Assembly: GCA_943737045.1 (NCBI GenBank)
Contig: CALSFV010000215.1
Span: forward strand, 930,001 to 994,000
Length of the DNA stretch: 64,000 nt
Reading direction: 5' to 3'
Origin: Parapristionchus giblindavisi
Lineage: Eukaryota; Nematoda; Chromadorea; Rhabditida; Diplogasteridae
This document shows positions 1-11,777 of the stretch, piece after piece (the stretch's first letter is position 1; every line of letters starts with the position of its first letter). The notes below the pieces were generated by a model. The model made no database searches and was not told the origin of the DNA. It saw only the letters and a list, made by a program, of their open reading frames with translations. The translations under genes and the position numbers were made by a program.

Positions 1-719
1 TATGCAAGTACATTTTATACGCACAATATATGTAGTCTAGAGCTCTGCCTTTATAGAGGAGAACAGACGACAAAGAGTATTTCGACAAAGAGTTGAAAGA
101 CACTATTTTATCGCTCGTATATGATACACAGTTGGAAATAATTTCATGAAAAATTTCTTGATAATTGGGCCTGTATGGCTAATCAATCGAATCATGATAT
201 ACAACATATCACCTATGTAAAGCGTACGATGTCAATTCGCAATTGACCGCACAGGGAACATGGGAATGACCCGTTATCCATGTATATTTTAGATTTGATA
301 GTTACGTGAGTTGATCTAAAGATATGGAAGGAGTGTAGGTGTCGAATGGCCGATTTCGTTGTGATAGGTGACAACTATGTTTTCTTCTTTCCTTTTTTTA
401 TCATTATGACAAACAGATCACTACACTCTTAACACATTACAAAATATAATTCGAAGTTTACAGAAGAACATGTAGACAATTACATGAATAATGAAAGTGT
501 ACCATTGATCGTGAAGTTCTTGGGCACTTATATGTCGATTACACGAAATAGCGGTTAAATACTCTAGTTGATTCATCATGGCAATAAATGTATCTTTTAC
601 TCTTTACTTTTTTACTTTTTTAAACTATTTTTTAACTTTAACTTTTACTGTTTTTTACTTTTACTTTTATTACTTTTTTTTAAATTAACTAACAATTTCA
701 AAATCCAGGATTGAAAGCT
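1..719. other. Region upstream of the P450, no gene seen
   Basis: No convincing coding exon was recognised. The last part (about 590-695) is a pyrimidine-rich stretch of repeated CTTTTA-like runs on the plus strand, directly before the P450 start codon. It could be part of the promoter/5' UTR or an outron-like segment, but no core promoter motif can be assigned. Confidence 0.5.
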
Positions 720-3700
720 ATGCTCGGGATTTTATTGATTACACTGTTCGTTGTGGTTGTGTTACTCCATCATCGTAATCAGATAATTGACTTTGTGATT
801 CTTGTATGGAGGGCATATTTCGCCCTATCCGACATTCCGGGTAAGTACCAACTATAATTGTAATATTATAATAGTCAAATTATAATAATTAAGCTATTGC
901 ATACATAAAAAGTCTCAACTTCTTATTTGCCGTAAACACAGAGAAACGAGTTGAGAAATTAGCATTAAACATTTTAAAATTATCATTTGCTAAATTTGTT
1001 GCGTTCTAATTGTAGGACCTCCAAACCTTCCCATTATCGGTTCAGTCCACAATTTCAAATGGAATAATGTTGGTATGTAACCTTTATTCTTTACAAAATA
1101 TTTATTTCGTTCTCCATTATCAAAATATTCTCACTGACTGAATACATGAAGAGAATAATAGTTTATTGTAAATATAACCGTCAAAAACTAATAACAATAA
1201 AACTAGAATATGATCAACAAACATTGTGTGGATGTTTTATATTTTAATCAATTCTGATTGACAGATTTCTCATTTCAAATAGAGAATTATCTCTACGAGT
1301 ATGCTTTCAATCGGCCTAATCGTGGAGGAATCGTCAAAGCCTGGCTAGGTCCCTTGCCTGTTGTTTTTCTTGTTAGTGCAAGACATGTAAAGGTGAGGGT
1401 GGTTAACGTCCTTTGCTACTAAAAGAGCGATCAAAATAGGGTCAAAGTTGTCTGTTTATCATTTATAGTGAATAGATAACGATTTAGACGAAATGGGGGG
1501 AGGGGTAATATGATTAATCTTACACAAAATCATTTGAAACACAGACAGTTCTGGAGAACCAAACGTTGATTACAAAAGCGAGTTTGTACGGAAGATTGAT
1601 TGATTGGATAGGAACTGGTCTATTGATAAGGTACTTTGAAGCAAATTTCAGTGAACCTTTAAAATGCTCGGAACACAGTATTCCGTGGCCGCATGCACAG
1701 TCGCGTTTTCTATTGAATTCTTCTTTTTTTTCAGTTTTACCACCAAAAAATAATTTCCGGTTGACTGTGCATAGTAAAATATTTTCTCTGGAAAACCGAG
1801 TTTTCCACGTAAAATGAATTCTATGGAAAACCCATTTTCCGGGAAAACACGACTGTACATACGGCCACTGGCTCCGCAATTTTAGGGGGGGGGCCAATAA
1901 TTTGGTCGAAAATTTTTGGGTGCCTAAAATTTGGCTACCAGACAAGCCCCACTTTTAAAGTTGAGTCAATAATTTGGTTTAGCTAAAATTTTAGCCAAAG
2001 TTTAGCTAAAATTTTGGACTAAAATAACAGCCCCACTTCGAACCAAATTATTGCCCTCCCTAAAATTGCGGAGGGTGCAAGACATTTTCCTTTGATAACC
2101 ACATGCCAATGACCATTGCATTAGAGAGTGTTTCTATGTTGAGTGGTCGTTTTGGCTTTCAATTCTAGAGAACATTCTAAGAAAAAATCAGTGTTATCAT
2201 TGTCAATGATCTTTCCGTTTTACTTTCTATTGCAACTTTCTCTCATTATCAGTTAAAGATGGAGACCCTCGAGTTTTCTTCGTAATAAGACTGTTTGGAT
2301 AGAATGATAGAGATCTATTTCAAGAATCGGAAGGCATATCTGATTTTAATTCCCGAAAAAAGCTCACTATGCGCATTGAAAGTACAACTTTCAATGCATG
2401 TAGAGGTTGCCAATCCGATTCGCACACTTCGCTCTTTCATTTTCTCACTGTCCCTTACGCCAATGGCATATAATATAAACAATATTCGACAAGCGTATCG
2501 TGGCGGGAGTCAGTCATGCCAATTCAAGGGATTCCTTCTCTAATCAAACTCAAAACAGATATTATTGCAGTACGAACGATAAATGGAAAGCCAGAAGAAA
2601 GTTGATAACTCCGTGTTTTCACTTTGAAGTACTCAGAGGTTATCAAGAAGTATTCGCGAGACATGGAAAGGTTTGACTGACAATTAAATGAACACCCCGA
2701 TCGACTCTCCACTCTGACAACGCTCTCTCGTAGACAGAGAAATCGAGAGAGCATTGCAAGATCAGAAAGTTTCAAATTAGCTGGAGGGTGCCTTTAACGA
2801 TATTTTTATTTGGTTTAAGATTCTGGTAGATCAACTAGATTCTAAAGCCGATACAGGACGAGAGGTCGATGTTTTCCCTTTCATCAAGCGGTGTGCACTG
2901 GATATTATTTGCGGTGCGATAGAAATCTTTAAAGCTTTTTTTCTTGAGATTTGTTAAGCCGTAACAATATTTTTTAAAGCATTTCTAGAAGAGCGGAAGA
3001 TTTGTCTGATTGTGAAAAAAATAAAAGTCAAATCTTACTTTCCAGAAACAACCATGGGCACGCATCTCAATTCACAAATTGGAGGAAACACTGAATACGT
3101 CGATGCAGTGAGAAGATTATCTGAAATTGTCTGGAACTATATCAGGTGCGGATGGTGATTCAAAATATTCTGAAACCATGAGAAACAGGTTCCCGGTTCT
3201 GTGGTTTCTGCCGGTATGGTATTTAACCGGTCTCGGCTTTGAATTCGATCGACTTGTTCGATTGACAACGGATTTCACCCGAAATGTAAGCCCGATTATA
3301 TTTCTATTTTTCGTATGAATCTTGATTTTCGGTGATTCACGATAGACGAAAGGAAATGATAGAAGAAGGACTCTTCGATGAACAATCGAGATCTGATCCT
3401 GATACGGTGAGCTCATTTTAGAAAGAAGTTTTCAGAATTTTTAGGAAAGTTTTACGCTACAGATATTGCTCCACTCTTACAATTAGATCTACTTTCAGCG
3501 TAAGAAGAGCAAATTATCGTTTATTGACATGTTATTATTGGCACAACGATCGAATGAATTGAGTGATGAAGATATTAGAGAAGAAGTGGATACTTTCATG
3601 TTTGAAGGTTAACTTTTTCTTTTCGATTATCATAGATGAAACGGAAAACAACATGCAAATGATTTTTTTAACTCGTTTATCTTTGATGCTTATGATTTTC

Positions 3701-5599
3701 ACATATCTGTGGAAATATTCAAATGTATTAATATTGTTTCTTTCCAGGACAAGACACAACGGCAGCTTCAACGGGATGGACTATATGGTTTCTCGGTCAA
3801 TATCCTGAATATCAGGTATTCTAGTGTTTTCACCCCTGTAGACCCTTGTAGACCCATGTACACTAATGTTCAGAAAGAAGTCCAAGATGAATTGGATGCT
3901 ATATTAGGAGATGAAATCGATCGAGAACCAACTGAAAAAGATCTGAAACAATTACATTTCCTAGAGAGATGTATCAGGGAATCATTGAGGTATCTTTTAG
4001 ATCGCCATGATTTCGTTAGATAATTATTTTTTTCTTCAAAAATAAATTTACTAGTATTTGTCTTGGAGACGTTTGATAACTCTATTATCTATGTGGCATA
4101 CGGTTTGTTATATTTTCATTTCAGAATAGCTTCAGCCGTTCCCATCCTCGCGAGGTCACTTTCACACGATTTACAATTAGGTTAGTACATTAATTTGTTT
4201 TGTATACGAAGTGTACTTTGTATTATAGTTTGAGTTCCTACAATCCTATTTTACATGACACAAAATGCAAAAGAGCAGAAGAAAATATTGCTCAGTGTGT
4301 CGCTCCTTATCCCATTACATATTATAGCCCTTATCGTTCTACAATAATATTTTTATAATTTCAAAGAATGTCAGAATATTTCACACCAATAAACGATAAT
4401 ATTTTCCAGATGATGTACTCCTTCCGAAGAATCTCACCGTAGTTCTATCACCGTGTGGCACTCACAGAGATCCACAGGTTTATTTATTTACTTTTATTCA
4501 TACAAAAACTTTGTATGAAATTTCAGAACTGGGAAAGACCCGAGGAGTTTTACCCTGATCATTTTCTACCAGATAAAGTGGCAACACGTCATCCATTTGC
4601 ATACATTCCATTTAGTGCTGGACCGAGGAATTGTATTGGTAATCATTATTTAATGGAGTTCATACTTCTTCATGATAATAATAATCATCACATTATCGTT
4701 ATCGCTGTCACTATCGTATATACATATACGATGATATATCATTACTATCGCAATTATCACTGGGCTACAGTGATCACCCGCAGGTCATCGTGGGCCTTGA
4801 ATATCTGCCCCTTTCACTTCTTTATGAGACAAAGCCCTTCTCAAGTTCTATCCATTACATCGATACAACGCTTACTATCGTACATGTAAAAATCATTGTA
4901 TCATGAACGGTGTGAATGGATCTGAACGGATCAGGCCGATCAAGATTTTTGCGAGCGATTATGAGCGAACCGAACATTTTCGTAATTTCTCTTTGTTTTC
5001 ATTGTTTTTCTCTTATCCGAATCTACTGTATTAACATAAATTAGGCCAAAATATTGCCATTTAACAAAAATCATTGCTTTCACTTTGAATAAATTGCCCC
5101 AATGAACCAAAATTGACCTAATTATTCAGCGTATAATCGGAACAGTTTATTCAACGTCCAAGCAATGATTTTGGTTAAATGGCAATATTTTGGCCTAATT
5201 TATCTTAATATAGTAGATTCGAATAAGAGAAAAACAATGAAAACAAAGAGAAATTACGAAAATGTTCGGTTCGCTCATAATCGCTCGCTCAAAATCTTGA
5301 TCTGCCTGATCCGTTCAGACCCATTCACACCGTTCATGATACAATGATTTTTACATGTACGATATTCAAAATATGTTAGTTTGATTGCAGGTCAAAAGTT
5401 CGCAATGGCGGAAGAATTGACGATTCTCTCATGGGTATTCAGAAGATATCGTGTAGAGACTGTGGAGCCACATCCGGGAAATAGAGGACTAACTGAGGTT
5501 GTGAATGTTTATGATTAAAATTATTGAAATGTGATACTTTAGCTAATTCTCAAGCCTTATGACGGATTTCGCGTTCGTCTGTTCAAAAGAAGAGATTAA
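720..5599 (+). CDS. Cytochrome P450, CYP4-like, 17 exons
   Basis: Predicted haem-thiolate monooxygenase of the ER membrane; CYP4 enzymes typically oxidise fatty acids or xenobiotics, but the substrate here is unknown. Exons: 720-840, 1016-1072, 1265-1392, 1545-1630, 2571-2670, 2820-2913, 3046-3145, 3189-3285, 3332-3406, 3499-3607, 3748-3815, 3874-3989, 4125-4180, 4410-4477, 4527-4638, 5391-5497, 5543-5599. Together they give 516 residues, the usual family length. Seen: an N-terminal hydrophobic anchor, then a proline hinge (PGPPNLP); the CYP4-type I-helix motif FMFEGQDTT near residue 325; ESLR (ExxR) at about 381-384; and the haem loop [11 protein letters not shown] with Cys near 461. The haem-loop exon is separated from the last two exons by an intron holding a foldback element. 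All junctions keep phase, but exon 9 is preceded by TTTTCG rather than TTTTCAG, so one acceptor looks broken or mis-sequenced. The family call is firm; the exact subfamily is not. Confidence 0.9.
1872..2073. mobile_element. Small MITE-like inverted-repeat element in P450 intron 4
   Basis: A 202-bp palindromic unit. The ends are 16-bp perfect inverted repeats (CTCCGCAATTTTAGGG at the left, its complement at the right). The match continues, with small gaps, through an AATAATTTGGT segment in each arm. The centre holds several AGCTAAAATTTTAG-type short inverted repeats. No coding capacity and no clear target-site duplication were found, so the superfamily is unassigned. Confidence 0.75.
4878..5362. 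mobile_element. Foldback MITE, copy 1 (485 bp), in P450 intron 16
   Basis: Two arms of about 202 bp (4878-5079 and 5160-5362) are near-perfect reverse complements around a loop of about 80 bp. The tips read TCGTACATG and CATGTACGA, flanked on both sides by TA (4876-4877 and 5363-5364). This is consistent with a TA target-site duplication. No open reading frame of a transposase type is present. It is the sister of the 486-bp element at 6437-6922, with the same tips and the same stretch around CATTGTTTTTCTCTT. A TA target suggests mobilisation by a Tc1/mariner-like enzyme, which is inference. Confidence 0.88.
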
Positions 5600-5941
5600 T
5601 CGATTCGTACCGTTTCAACGGAAAAGTGATAATTTTCATTAGGTCTCTATTCATATTCTGTTCTGTTTCATTTATTATAAATTTTCGTTTCATTCTCGCT
5701 ATTGGGACTATAAAGATCATCTTAATCAATCTATCTATCAATTTTATCACTTCAAGCAATAGTTGAATTTCTTAACTATTATATAATGTTACGATTGTAA
5801 GATCTCATTTGTTGATGCGACAATATCATTATCGTTAATTGTATTATATTTGTTATTGTAAACAAATATTGTATACTTGATAATATTTATTTTTGATAAG
5901 CATCGAAATGAATGGAGAAGATTCATGATAAGTCGGAAGTG

Positions 5942-6983
5942 TTAGGCTCGAAGAATATCTCTGACCCCATTTTCAATCTGAAAATAAAACATCGAAATGC
6001 CTATACATTATACATTTAATGCATCTCTATTGCACTTATTCAATTCAAATAATTCTAAAACATTATATTACAGTTCTTCCGTAGTGCTCAAGTCCCTTTC
6101 GCATCTGAAAAAATGTTTTAAATTTAAATACGCTTAGTACATTTACTGTTGTTGATCTATCTCAATTTTCCGGTAATTATAGTTAATGCAATTGCTGTTT
6201 AAAGAGGTAGAACAAGGATATTTGGTGTATGCTCGTACCGCGAAGAACAGTGTCAAAAAATAGCATAATGCTCTCTAGTAGATTTGAGAGGCCAAAAGTG
6301 TAGAATTTCCTACCTGATCAGCTCCCTTGAATGGGTTCAAGATCTGAAAAATACGAGTAATCTAATCACAAATATTTGTTCCCTTCTCCTAGCACACAAA
6401 AATAGAATGATAAATCTTACATCGAATGCAGCATTATCGTACATCGAAAAATCATTGGATCATGAATCGCCAGAAGCACTCTGAGCCACTCTGGTGATTC
6501 AACGGCGAATATGGCCGAATGATACATTTTGGTGCTTATTCTTTCTTTTCATTGTTTTTCTTTTCCTCTAATCTAGTTGGTCCGCGAGAATCATGATAAA
6601 ATATTGCGTTTTCACAAACTTAAGCTGAGACATGATTCAAGGGAAACAAAAACCGGAGGCGAAACCGGGAAATAGTACCAAATAGCCCATCCTAATTTGA
6701 GATCATCGGAACGATTTATTCATTTACGAACCAGCATTATTTTGTGAAAACACAATATTTTATCATGATTCTCGCGGACCAACTAGATTAGAGGAAAAGA
6801 AAAACAATGAAAAGAAAGAATAAGCACCAAAATGCATTATTCGGCCATAATCGCCGTTGAATCACCAGAGTGGCTCAGAGTGCTTCTGGTGATTCATGAT
6901 CCAATAATTTTTCGATGTACGATAACTGTAATTACACAAATGAAGGATAGGATAAGGAGAAGAATATGAGTATTTGACATCAT
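5942..6983 (-). CDS. Small secreted cecropin-like peptide (51 aa), 4 exons
   Basis: Exons on the minus strand: 6927-6983, 6314-6343, 6072-6104, 5942-5977, all in phase 0. Exon 1 encodes a 19-residue hydrophobic signal-peptide-like segment (MMSNTHILLLILSFICVIT). The other three encode about 32 residues: ILNPFKGADQ, MRKGLEHYGRT, IENGVRDILRA, then stop. Introns 2 and 3 have TTTTTTCAG and ATTTTCAG acceptors and GTAGGA or GTAATA donors. The mature part is short, basic, cysteine-free and helix-prone. Its NPFK start and GVRD segment resemble the layout of cecropins, which are membrane-active defence peptides of insects and ascarid nematodes, but the similarity is weak and judged by eye. Intron 1 is mostly a foldback MITE that begins just inside the donor. 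Alternatives: an unrelated neuropeptide-like peptide, or a gene already inactivated by the insertion. Confidence 0.6.
6437..6922. mobile_element. Foldback MITE, copy 2 (486 bp), at a splice donor
   Basis: The arms at 6437-6618 and 6741-6922 are reverse complements of about 182 bp with a 122-bp loop. The tips are TCGTACATCG and CGATGTACGA, flanked by TA at 6435-6436 and 6923-6924. Its length and tips match the copy at 4878-5362, but much of the arm sequence differs, so the two belong to one family and have diverged. It lies in intron 1 of the minus-strand peptide gene, starting two bases after that intron's GT. Confidence 0.88.
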
Positions 6984-9681
6984 TTTAGGGTCTGAAATGA
7001 TTCTACAGAAAGGTATGTACTTAGAAACCTCAAAAGAAAAAAAAGGATAGACAGATTGTTAATGGCTCATAGACTCGATTGGTGTGATGACAGTGATAGA
7101 ATGCATTTGCTTAAATACGACACGGCAAATACCAAATGGGCAATATGAAATCATTTATCATTTGATTTTGTGGATTCTTTTCTATTGAATCATATGGCAT
7201 TTCGGAATCCAGCATCCTTTTTATGAATAAACGCTACAGAAATGTTGCTGAGACGTCATATTCATTTCTCGGAAATAAATAACTCATACATTCTTTCGCC
7301 CATTTTCAATTCAGTTTTGTCTCCTATCACATTTAATGCAGAGGGACCAAAACAGGGGGGGGACCTTCTTATCCACAATATGAATCCTTTCGGCTCTGAC
7401 AACCTTGACAGCCTTGTGAGAGAATTCATCTCCATTCAAGAAAACGTCAGCATATGAAACTTGATTGGAATAGCCAAATAACCCATGAAATCTTTTCGTT
7501 GTTCGTCCAATCGGCCTGCTTATAAAAGTGTAGATTAAAAAATAATCCAAAGGAATGAATAGAATAAGTTATTCAAAAGAATGAGAGACAATGAAAGAAA
7601 CTCTTCAAACTCTTTTTCCATGTGGTCATTGACTTTATTGATAACAAAACATGAATCGGCGAAATGGACTCCAACAACATTCCCAATATCCTTCATATGC
7701 ACAATCCATGATTGAGGATAGACAGGATGAGAATCAATTTTTATTAGTAGATCAGTGATAAAGGAATGAAGAGATAGGGGAGATTGAAGTTGTTTTTTTT
7801 CTTTTTCTTTTCTTTTTTGTTTATTTCTTTTTTTATTTATTTCCTTTTTTCCTTGAGTTGCTTCTGTTCTCCATAATACATTGTTCAAAGATAAATAAAA
7901 AATCAAAGATCAAAGATCAAAGGTCAGGTGAACGGTGTGTTGTGTCTATACGAGTTCCATTCTATTGTCTGCTCTGATCACATATCTGTCTGTTGTTCTT
8001 GAGATACTGCAATGAATGTGACAGAGATAAATCGATAATTTCAGGATGGTTGCATCGATGATGTTCAATAGTCATCTGGTCATGAGTAGTCTGGTGGATC
8101 ATCGATTTTAATCTAGATTATCGATGTATTATTATATTCGAATTTCTAGAATAGGGCAAGTGAATCTCAAACTGGCATCGTTGAATTGAAGATCATTCTT
8201 AATTTCAGCGACAGAAATTTGCTCTTGTGAGCTTGTCTTTATTGTTATCTTATATGTTTTCTTATCATTCTTGGATTAAATGAATCCATTTTTGTATTCA
8301 TTTACCCAACCCTAGTCTTCAAACAATGTTCCATGGCTGTTCTTTTCTTGTTTCTCTCTCTTTGAAATTCAGAAAATAACACTATAATTATACTAATTGT
8401 AAAGTCAAAGTGCGCACATGGCTCTTGTATGTGAGACTGTGTCGTGGTAATAATCTAATGATAACTAGCACTAAAATTACCGTACTACCTGTAGCTCTTC
8501 CTTGCGATGAGAACAAACAAGGCGATCATTATGCTAGGTTAGGTTTCATGGGGGTAGGGCACGTGATGGTTGCTGTAGTCATATTGTGCACTGTATATCA
8601 CACTGCAGATGTAATAAATTATCTGTCAATGACTGAACTGCAATTAAAGTCGCAATGGATTGTCATATCGCTAACAAAAAAAGTTCATGAGAGCACTCGC
8701 CAACTTGGATCAGTTGAGTATGAATGCGACATCGTGGAATTATTGTGACTCACATTAGGGGATACTGTAGATAGTTACCATGTCATGTGCTCAATGTCAA
8801 AAACTACCGTATTCTTAAACGTCGAACATGTCGAACATTACTTTTTTCAGTTTGCGATTCGTAGAATTCAGCATATCTTATTTGTTTTTACTGCTTGATC
8901 TACAACTCTTGAGTATACCAGATCAATGTCAAGATTAAATAAACTAGAAAACACCTCATTCATTTTGATCTCCTCTATCAAACGTAGCTAACTTTTCACT
9001 GCGTACGGCAAATACTAGCTAACGTAGTCAATTTGTCACTATATATGGCTTCTATAGTGTTATAGCACGCGATACTCAGCCAAGTTTCGAATAGACTTCC
9101 GGAAATTTATACGTGGGGAAAAACCGGGTGATCATCGATTTTTCCCGAATCTTGTTGATCTAATCGATCGATATTTGTATTGTGGTTTACTTTTATGCGA
9201 GATGATGTGCTTAACGTTGCGCAGTGGCATGTCCGTGTATTGATATCAATTTGGCTGATGTTTTTGATTGTTTGCCTTAAAAAAATGCATAGTTAAGCTA
9301 TTTTACATTCTTTAAGAGTTCAGCCGCCAACCACTTGCCGTTCCCGTCCTCCATGAGGTAGAAATGGTAGCAGCGGAGGAGAGCTGCCATTGAAGAAGAA
9401 GGTAAATATTGATTAGAACATATTTTTATTGGTTTCATTGATTTGCACCAACAACTGTCATGTTTCGTAGGAAAATGATTTGTGTTTTGCATCATGTGTG
9501 CAGGAGGTGCATCTTGAATGACTTATGAACACTTGATTCATGCTCGATAAAGTTATAATTGAGTAGATCTTTCATTTATAAAACATACGAGCTTTCTTTT
9601 CATTCGCAGTCAATAATAATCGCTTAAAACCTATATTTTTATAGGTTAATTTATTATTATATTACTTTATCGTCCTTTCAG
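6984..9681. other. Intergenic region without a recognised gene
   Basis: About 2.7 kb of AT-rich DNA. A short run of GATCAAA heptamers lies at about 7903-7922 and a T-rich run at 7794-7850. A 112-codon open frame at 8410-8748 (plus strand) contains one hydrophobic segment. It has no family resemblance or supporting splice signals, and I would not call it a gene. Short pieces such as GGGGATACTGTAGA near 8759 resemble motifs of the 624-bp repeat further on. Confidence 0.5.
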
Positions 9682-9690
9682 CCCCCTCTC

Positions 9691-9987
9691 ATGATCAAGA
9701 GCTGGTTCTTCTACTGGCTCTCACTCTACTCTTCTATTCTCCTATGGGAAGTGGATGATCTGTTCATCAAGCATGACTGTCTACCGAGAGTGGCAGTAGA
9801 CGCTCTCAGGTATGGTATCATTCATTGATTACAGTAAATTTTATTGATTGATTACGTTCAGTCATTGATTACTGATTGATTTTATATTTGATTCGTTTCT
9901 CTCACTGTTTATTGATTAATTGTTTCTAGATCGCGAAGGTGTCTGAACAAAGAAGGGCCATCAGACGTCGTCAGCGCCGATCTTTGA
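9691..9987 (+). CDS. Possible two-exon small protein (58 aa)
   Basis: A TTTCAG acceptor precedes exon 9682-9809, which has an ATG at 9691. A GTATGG donor then joins in phase to exon 9930-10044 (acceptor TTTCTAG), where the frame stops at 9985-9987. The 58-residue product would start with an aromatic, hydrophobic segment (MIKSWFFYWLSLYSSILL) and end with a polar part. No family is recognised. It lies at the 5' edge of a series of exon-like cassettes that lack a shared frame, so it may be the only coding part of a mostly non-coding transcript, or chance. Confidence 0.3.
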
Positions 9988-10933
9988 CGCGCGTATCGTC
10001 GTTCCAACAATCCTTTGAACAGAAGGTGAACAATGTCCTGAAAGGTTTGTTTTCGAACTGTACATACTTCCACTTATGAAGTGTATTTCCATTTATTTTT
10101 CGATTGATCTTTTATTGATCTTTGATCTTGCAGATTCGAGTGTTTACGAATCTTTTTCTTCGATTGAAGCTCCGGTGTTGTTCAACGGAGTATAGGAAAA
10201 GGATAATGGGAAAGATGGACAACGTCCTGTAAGGTTTGTGTTTCAAACTACTTGTTCAAACTATTTTCATCTATTTATTGGGTGTATTTAGCATGCTTCA
10301 TTTTGGTCGAAATTGTCAAGTATACAGTAGTTTCAAGTGGATGGATAATTGATTGATCTTTTATTATATCATTGATCTTTGATCTTTTGCAGATGACGTC
10401 GTGTATTCGTGCGATGAATGGTGATCAGGCGACGTTAACGTCGAAGGTCCGTGTGGACAGACGTATGTTATGGATGTCCCAACACATGTTGGAAAGAAGA
10501 TGGAATATGTCCTGTGAGGTTTGTGTTTCAAACTGTTTAAACTATCACTTATAAAGTGTATTTTTATTTATTTGTACGCTTTAGCATGTTTGATATGCCG
10601 TGTTACAGGTGTTTCCATTGGATGAATGAATTATCGTTTGATCTTTTGCAGATTCGGTTAGATGAAAGGACAAAGCCTGTTGATTAGAAGACTACGATCA
10701 ACGTCGGAGACTGAGAATCTTTTAGCTGTGCCTACAGTCTGATTGAACGAAGGTGGACTACTTCCAGTAAGGTTTGTGTTTCAAACTGCTTTTGTTATCT
10801 CGTGCGAAGCTTGTTTTCATTTGTCTAGACGTGAATTAGGCATACGGTTGGGTGTTGCCAACGTCAAGTTGTTTCTAGTGGATCGACTATTAATTTATCG
10901 TTTATTTTCTTATTGATCTTTGATCTTTTGCAG

Positions 10934-11777
10934 AATCGGGTATGAGTGAGACGGCGCTGTATCTCGACGGAGGCTTCTATGTTGAATGATCAAGGTTCCA
11001 AAGTCGAGTAGATGCCGTAAAAGAAGATGGATGAGTCCAGTAAGGTTTGTGTTTTTAAGAAATTTCCGTATGGGATCAATGCAATGAGGATGAAATTGAT
11101 TTAAAAAAAAGTGATACGGTATTGTATTGATTGATTTTTTAAATCTTTGTAGATGGAACATTTGCCTACCATCTACGCCGATGATGACTATTGTGGTGGC
11201 CATATGACTACAATATCTTCACATCTACACTGTAGTGGTGTCAAGAATAACAACACTGACTCCTTCAGGTACTGCAATACATCTATTATATTAGAATATT
11301 TTGAATTGCTAGTAAAACAAGAAATTGATTTATGGATGGGAATAACAGTGAGAGAACGAGCACTTATCGTGAAGCAATTTTATTTAAAGAAAAGTTTCGT
11401 ATTTATCTTTTATTACCTTATTGATCTTTGATCTTTTGCAGAATCGGGTATGAGTGAGTCGGCGTTGTATCTCGAAGGAGGCTTCGATGTTGGGTGATCA
11501 AGGTGCCAAAGTCGAGTAGAGGCCGTAAAAGAAGATGGATGAAGTCTAGTAAGGTTTGTATTTTCAAGAATTTTCCGTATGGGATCAATGCAATGAGGAT
11601 GAAATTGATTTCAAAAAAGTATTGATTGACTTTTTATCTTTGTAGATGGAACATTTGCCTACCATCTACGCTGATGATGACTACTGTGGTGGCCATATGT
11701 CTACATTCTCTTCACAGCTACAATGTAGTGACGTCAAGAATGACAACACTGACTCCTCCTTCAGTTGCCTACCCGAG
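10934..11777 (+). repeat. Local tandem duplication of an exon pair
   Basis: The blocks 10934-11044 and 11153-11268 recur at 11442-11553 and 11646-11777, about 500 bp apart. Flanking intron sequence is also copied, including the phrase TTTCCGTATGGGATCAATG. The second block of each pair begins ATGGAACATTTGCCTACC and keeps an open frame in both copies, with substitutions (MEHLPTIYADDDYCGGHM is shared). This conserved frame is the strongest hint of coding in this series. Confidence 0.8.

Larger units (their letters stand above)
9682..11777 (+). ncRNA. Series of exon-like cassettes, possible non-coding transcript
   Basis: Nine blocks of about 100-130 bp are each bounded by splice-like signals: 9682-9809, 9930-10044, 10134-10233, 10393-10518, 10652-10771, 10934-11044, 11153-11268, 11442-11553, 11646-11777. 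Several of the middle blocks end with a similar phrase (AGATGGA..., TCC(A/T)GTAAG) followed by the donor GTTTGTGTTTCAAAC. Several are preceded by TTTGATCTTTTGCAG. Spacer lengths are about 85-185 bp. Stop codons fall in different frames in different blocks, so one long protein is unlikely. A multi-exon long non-coding RNA that grew by exon duplication, or a decayed gene, are the main readings. Transcript evidence is needed. Confidence 0.4.

Noticed and set aside
8410..8748. 112-codon open frame
   Set aside because: No family resemblance, no splice context, and a length reachable by chance in this size of window.
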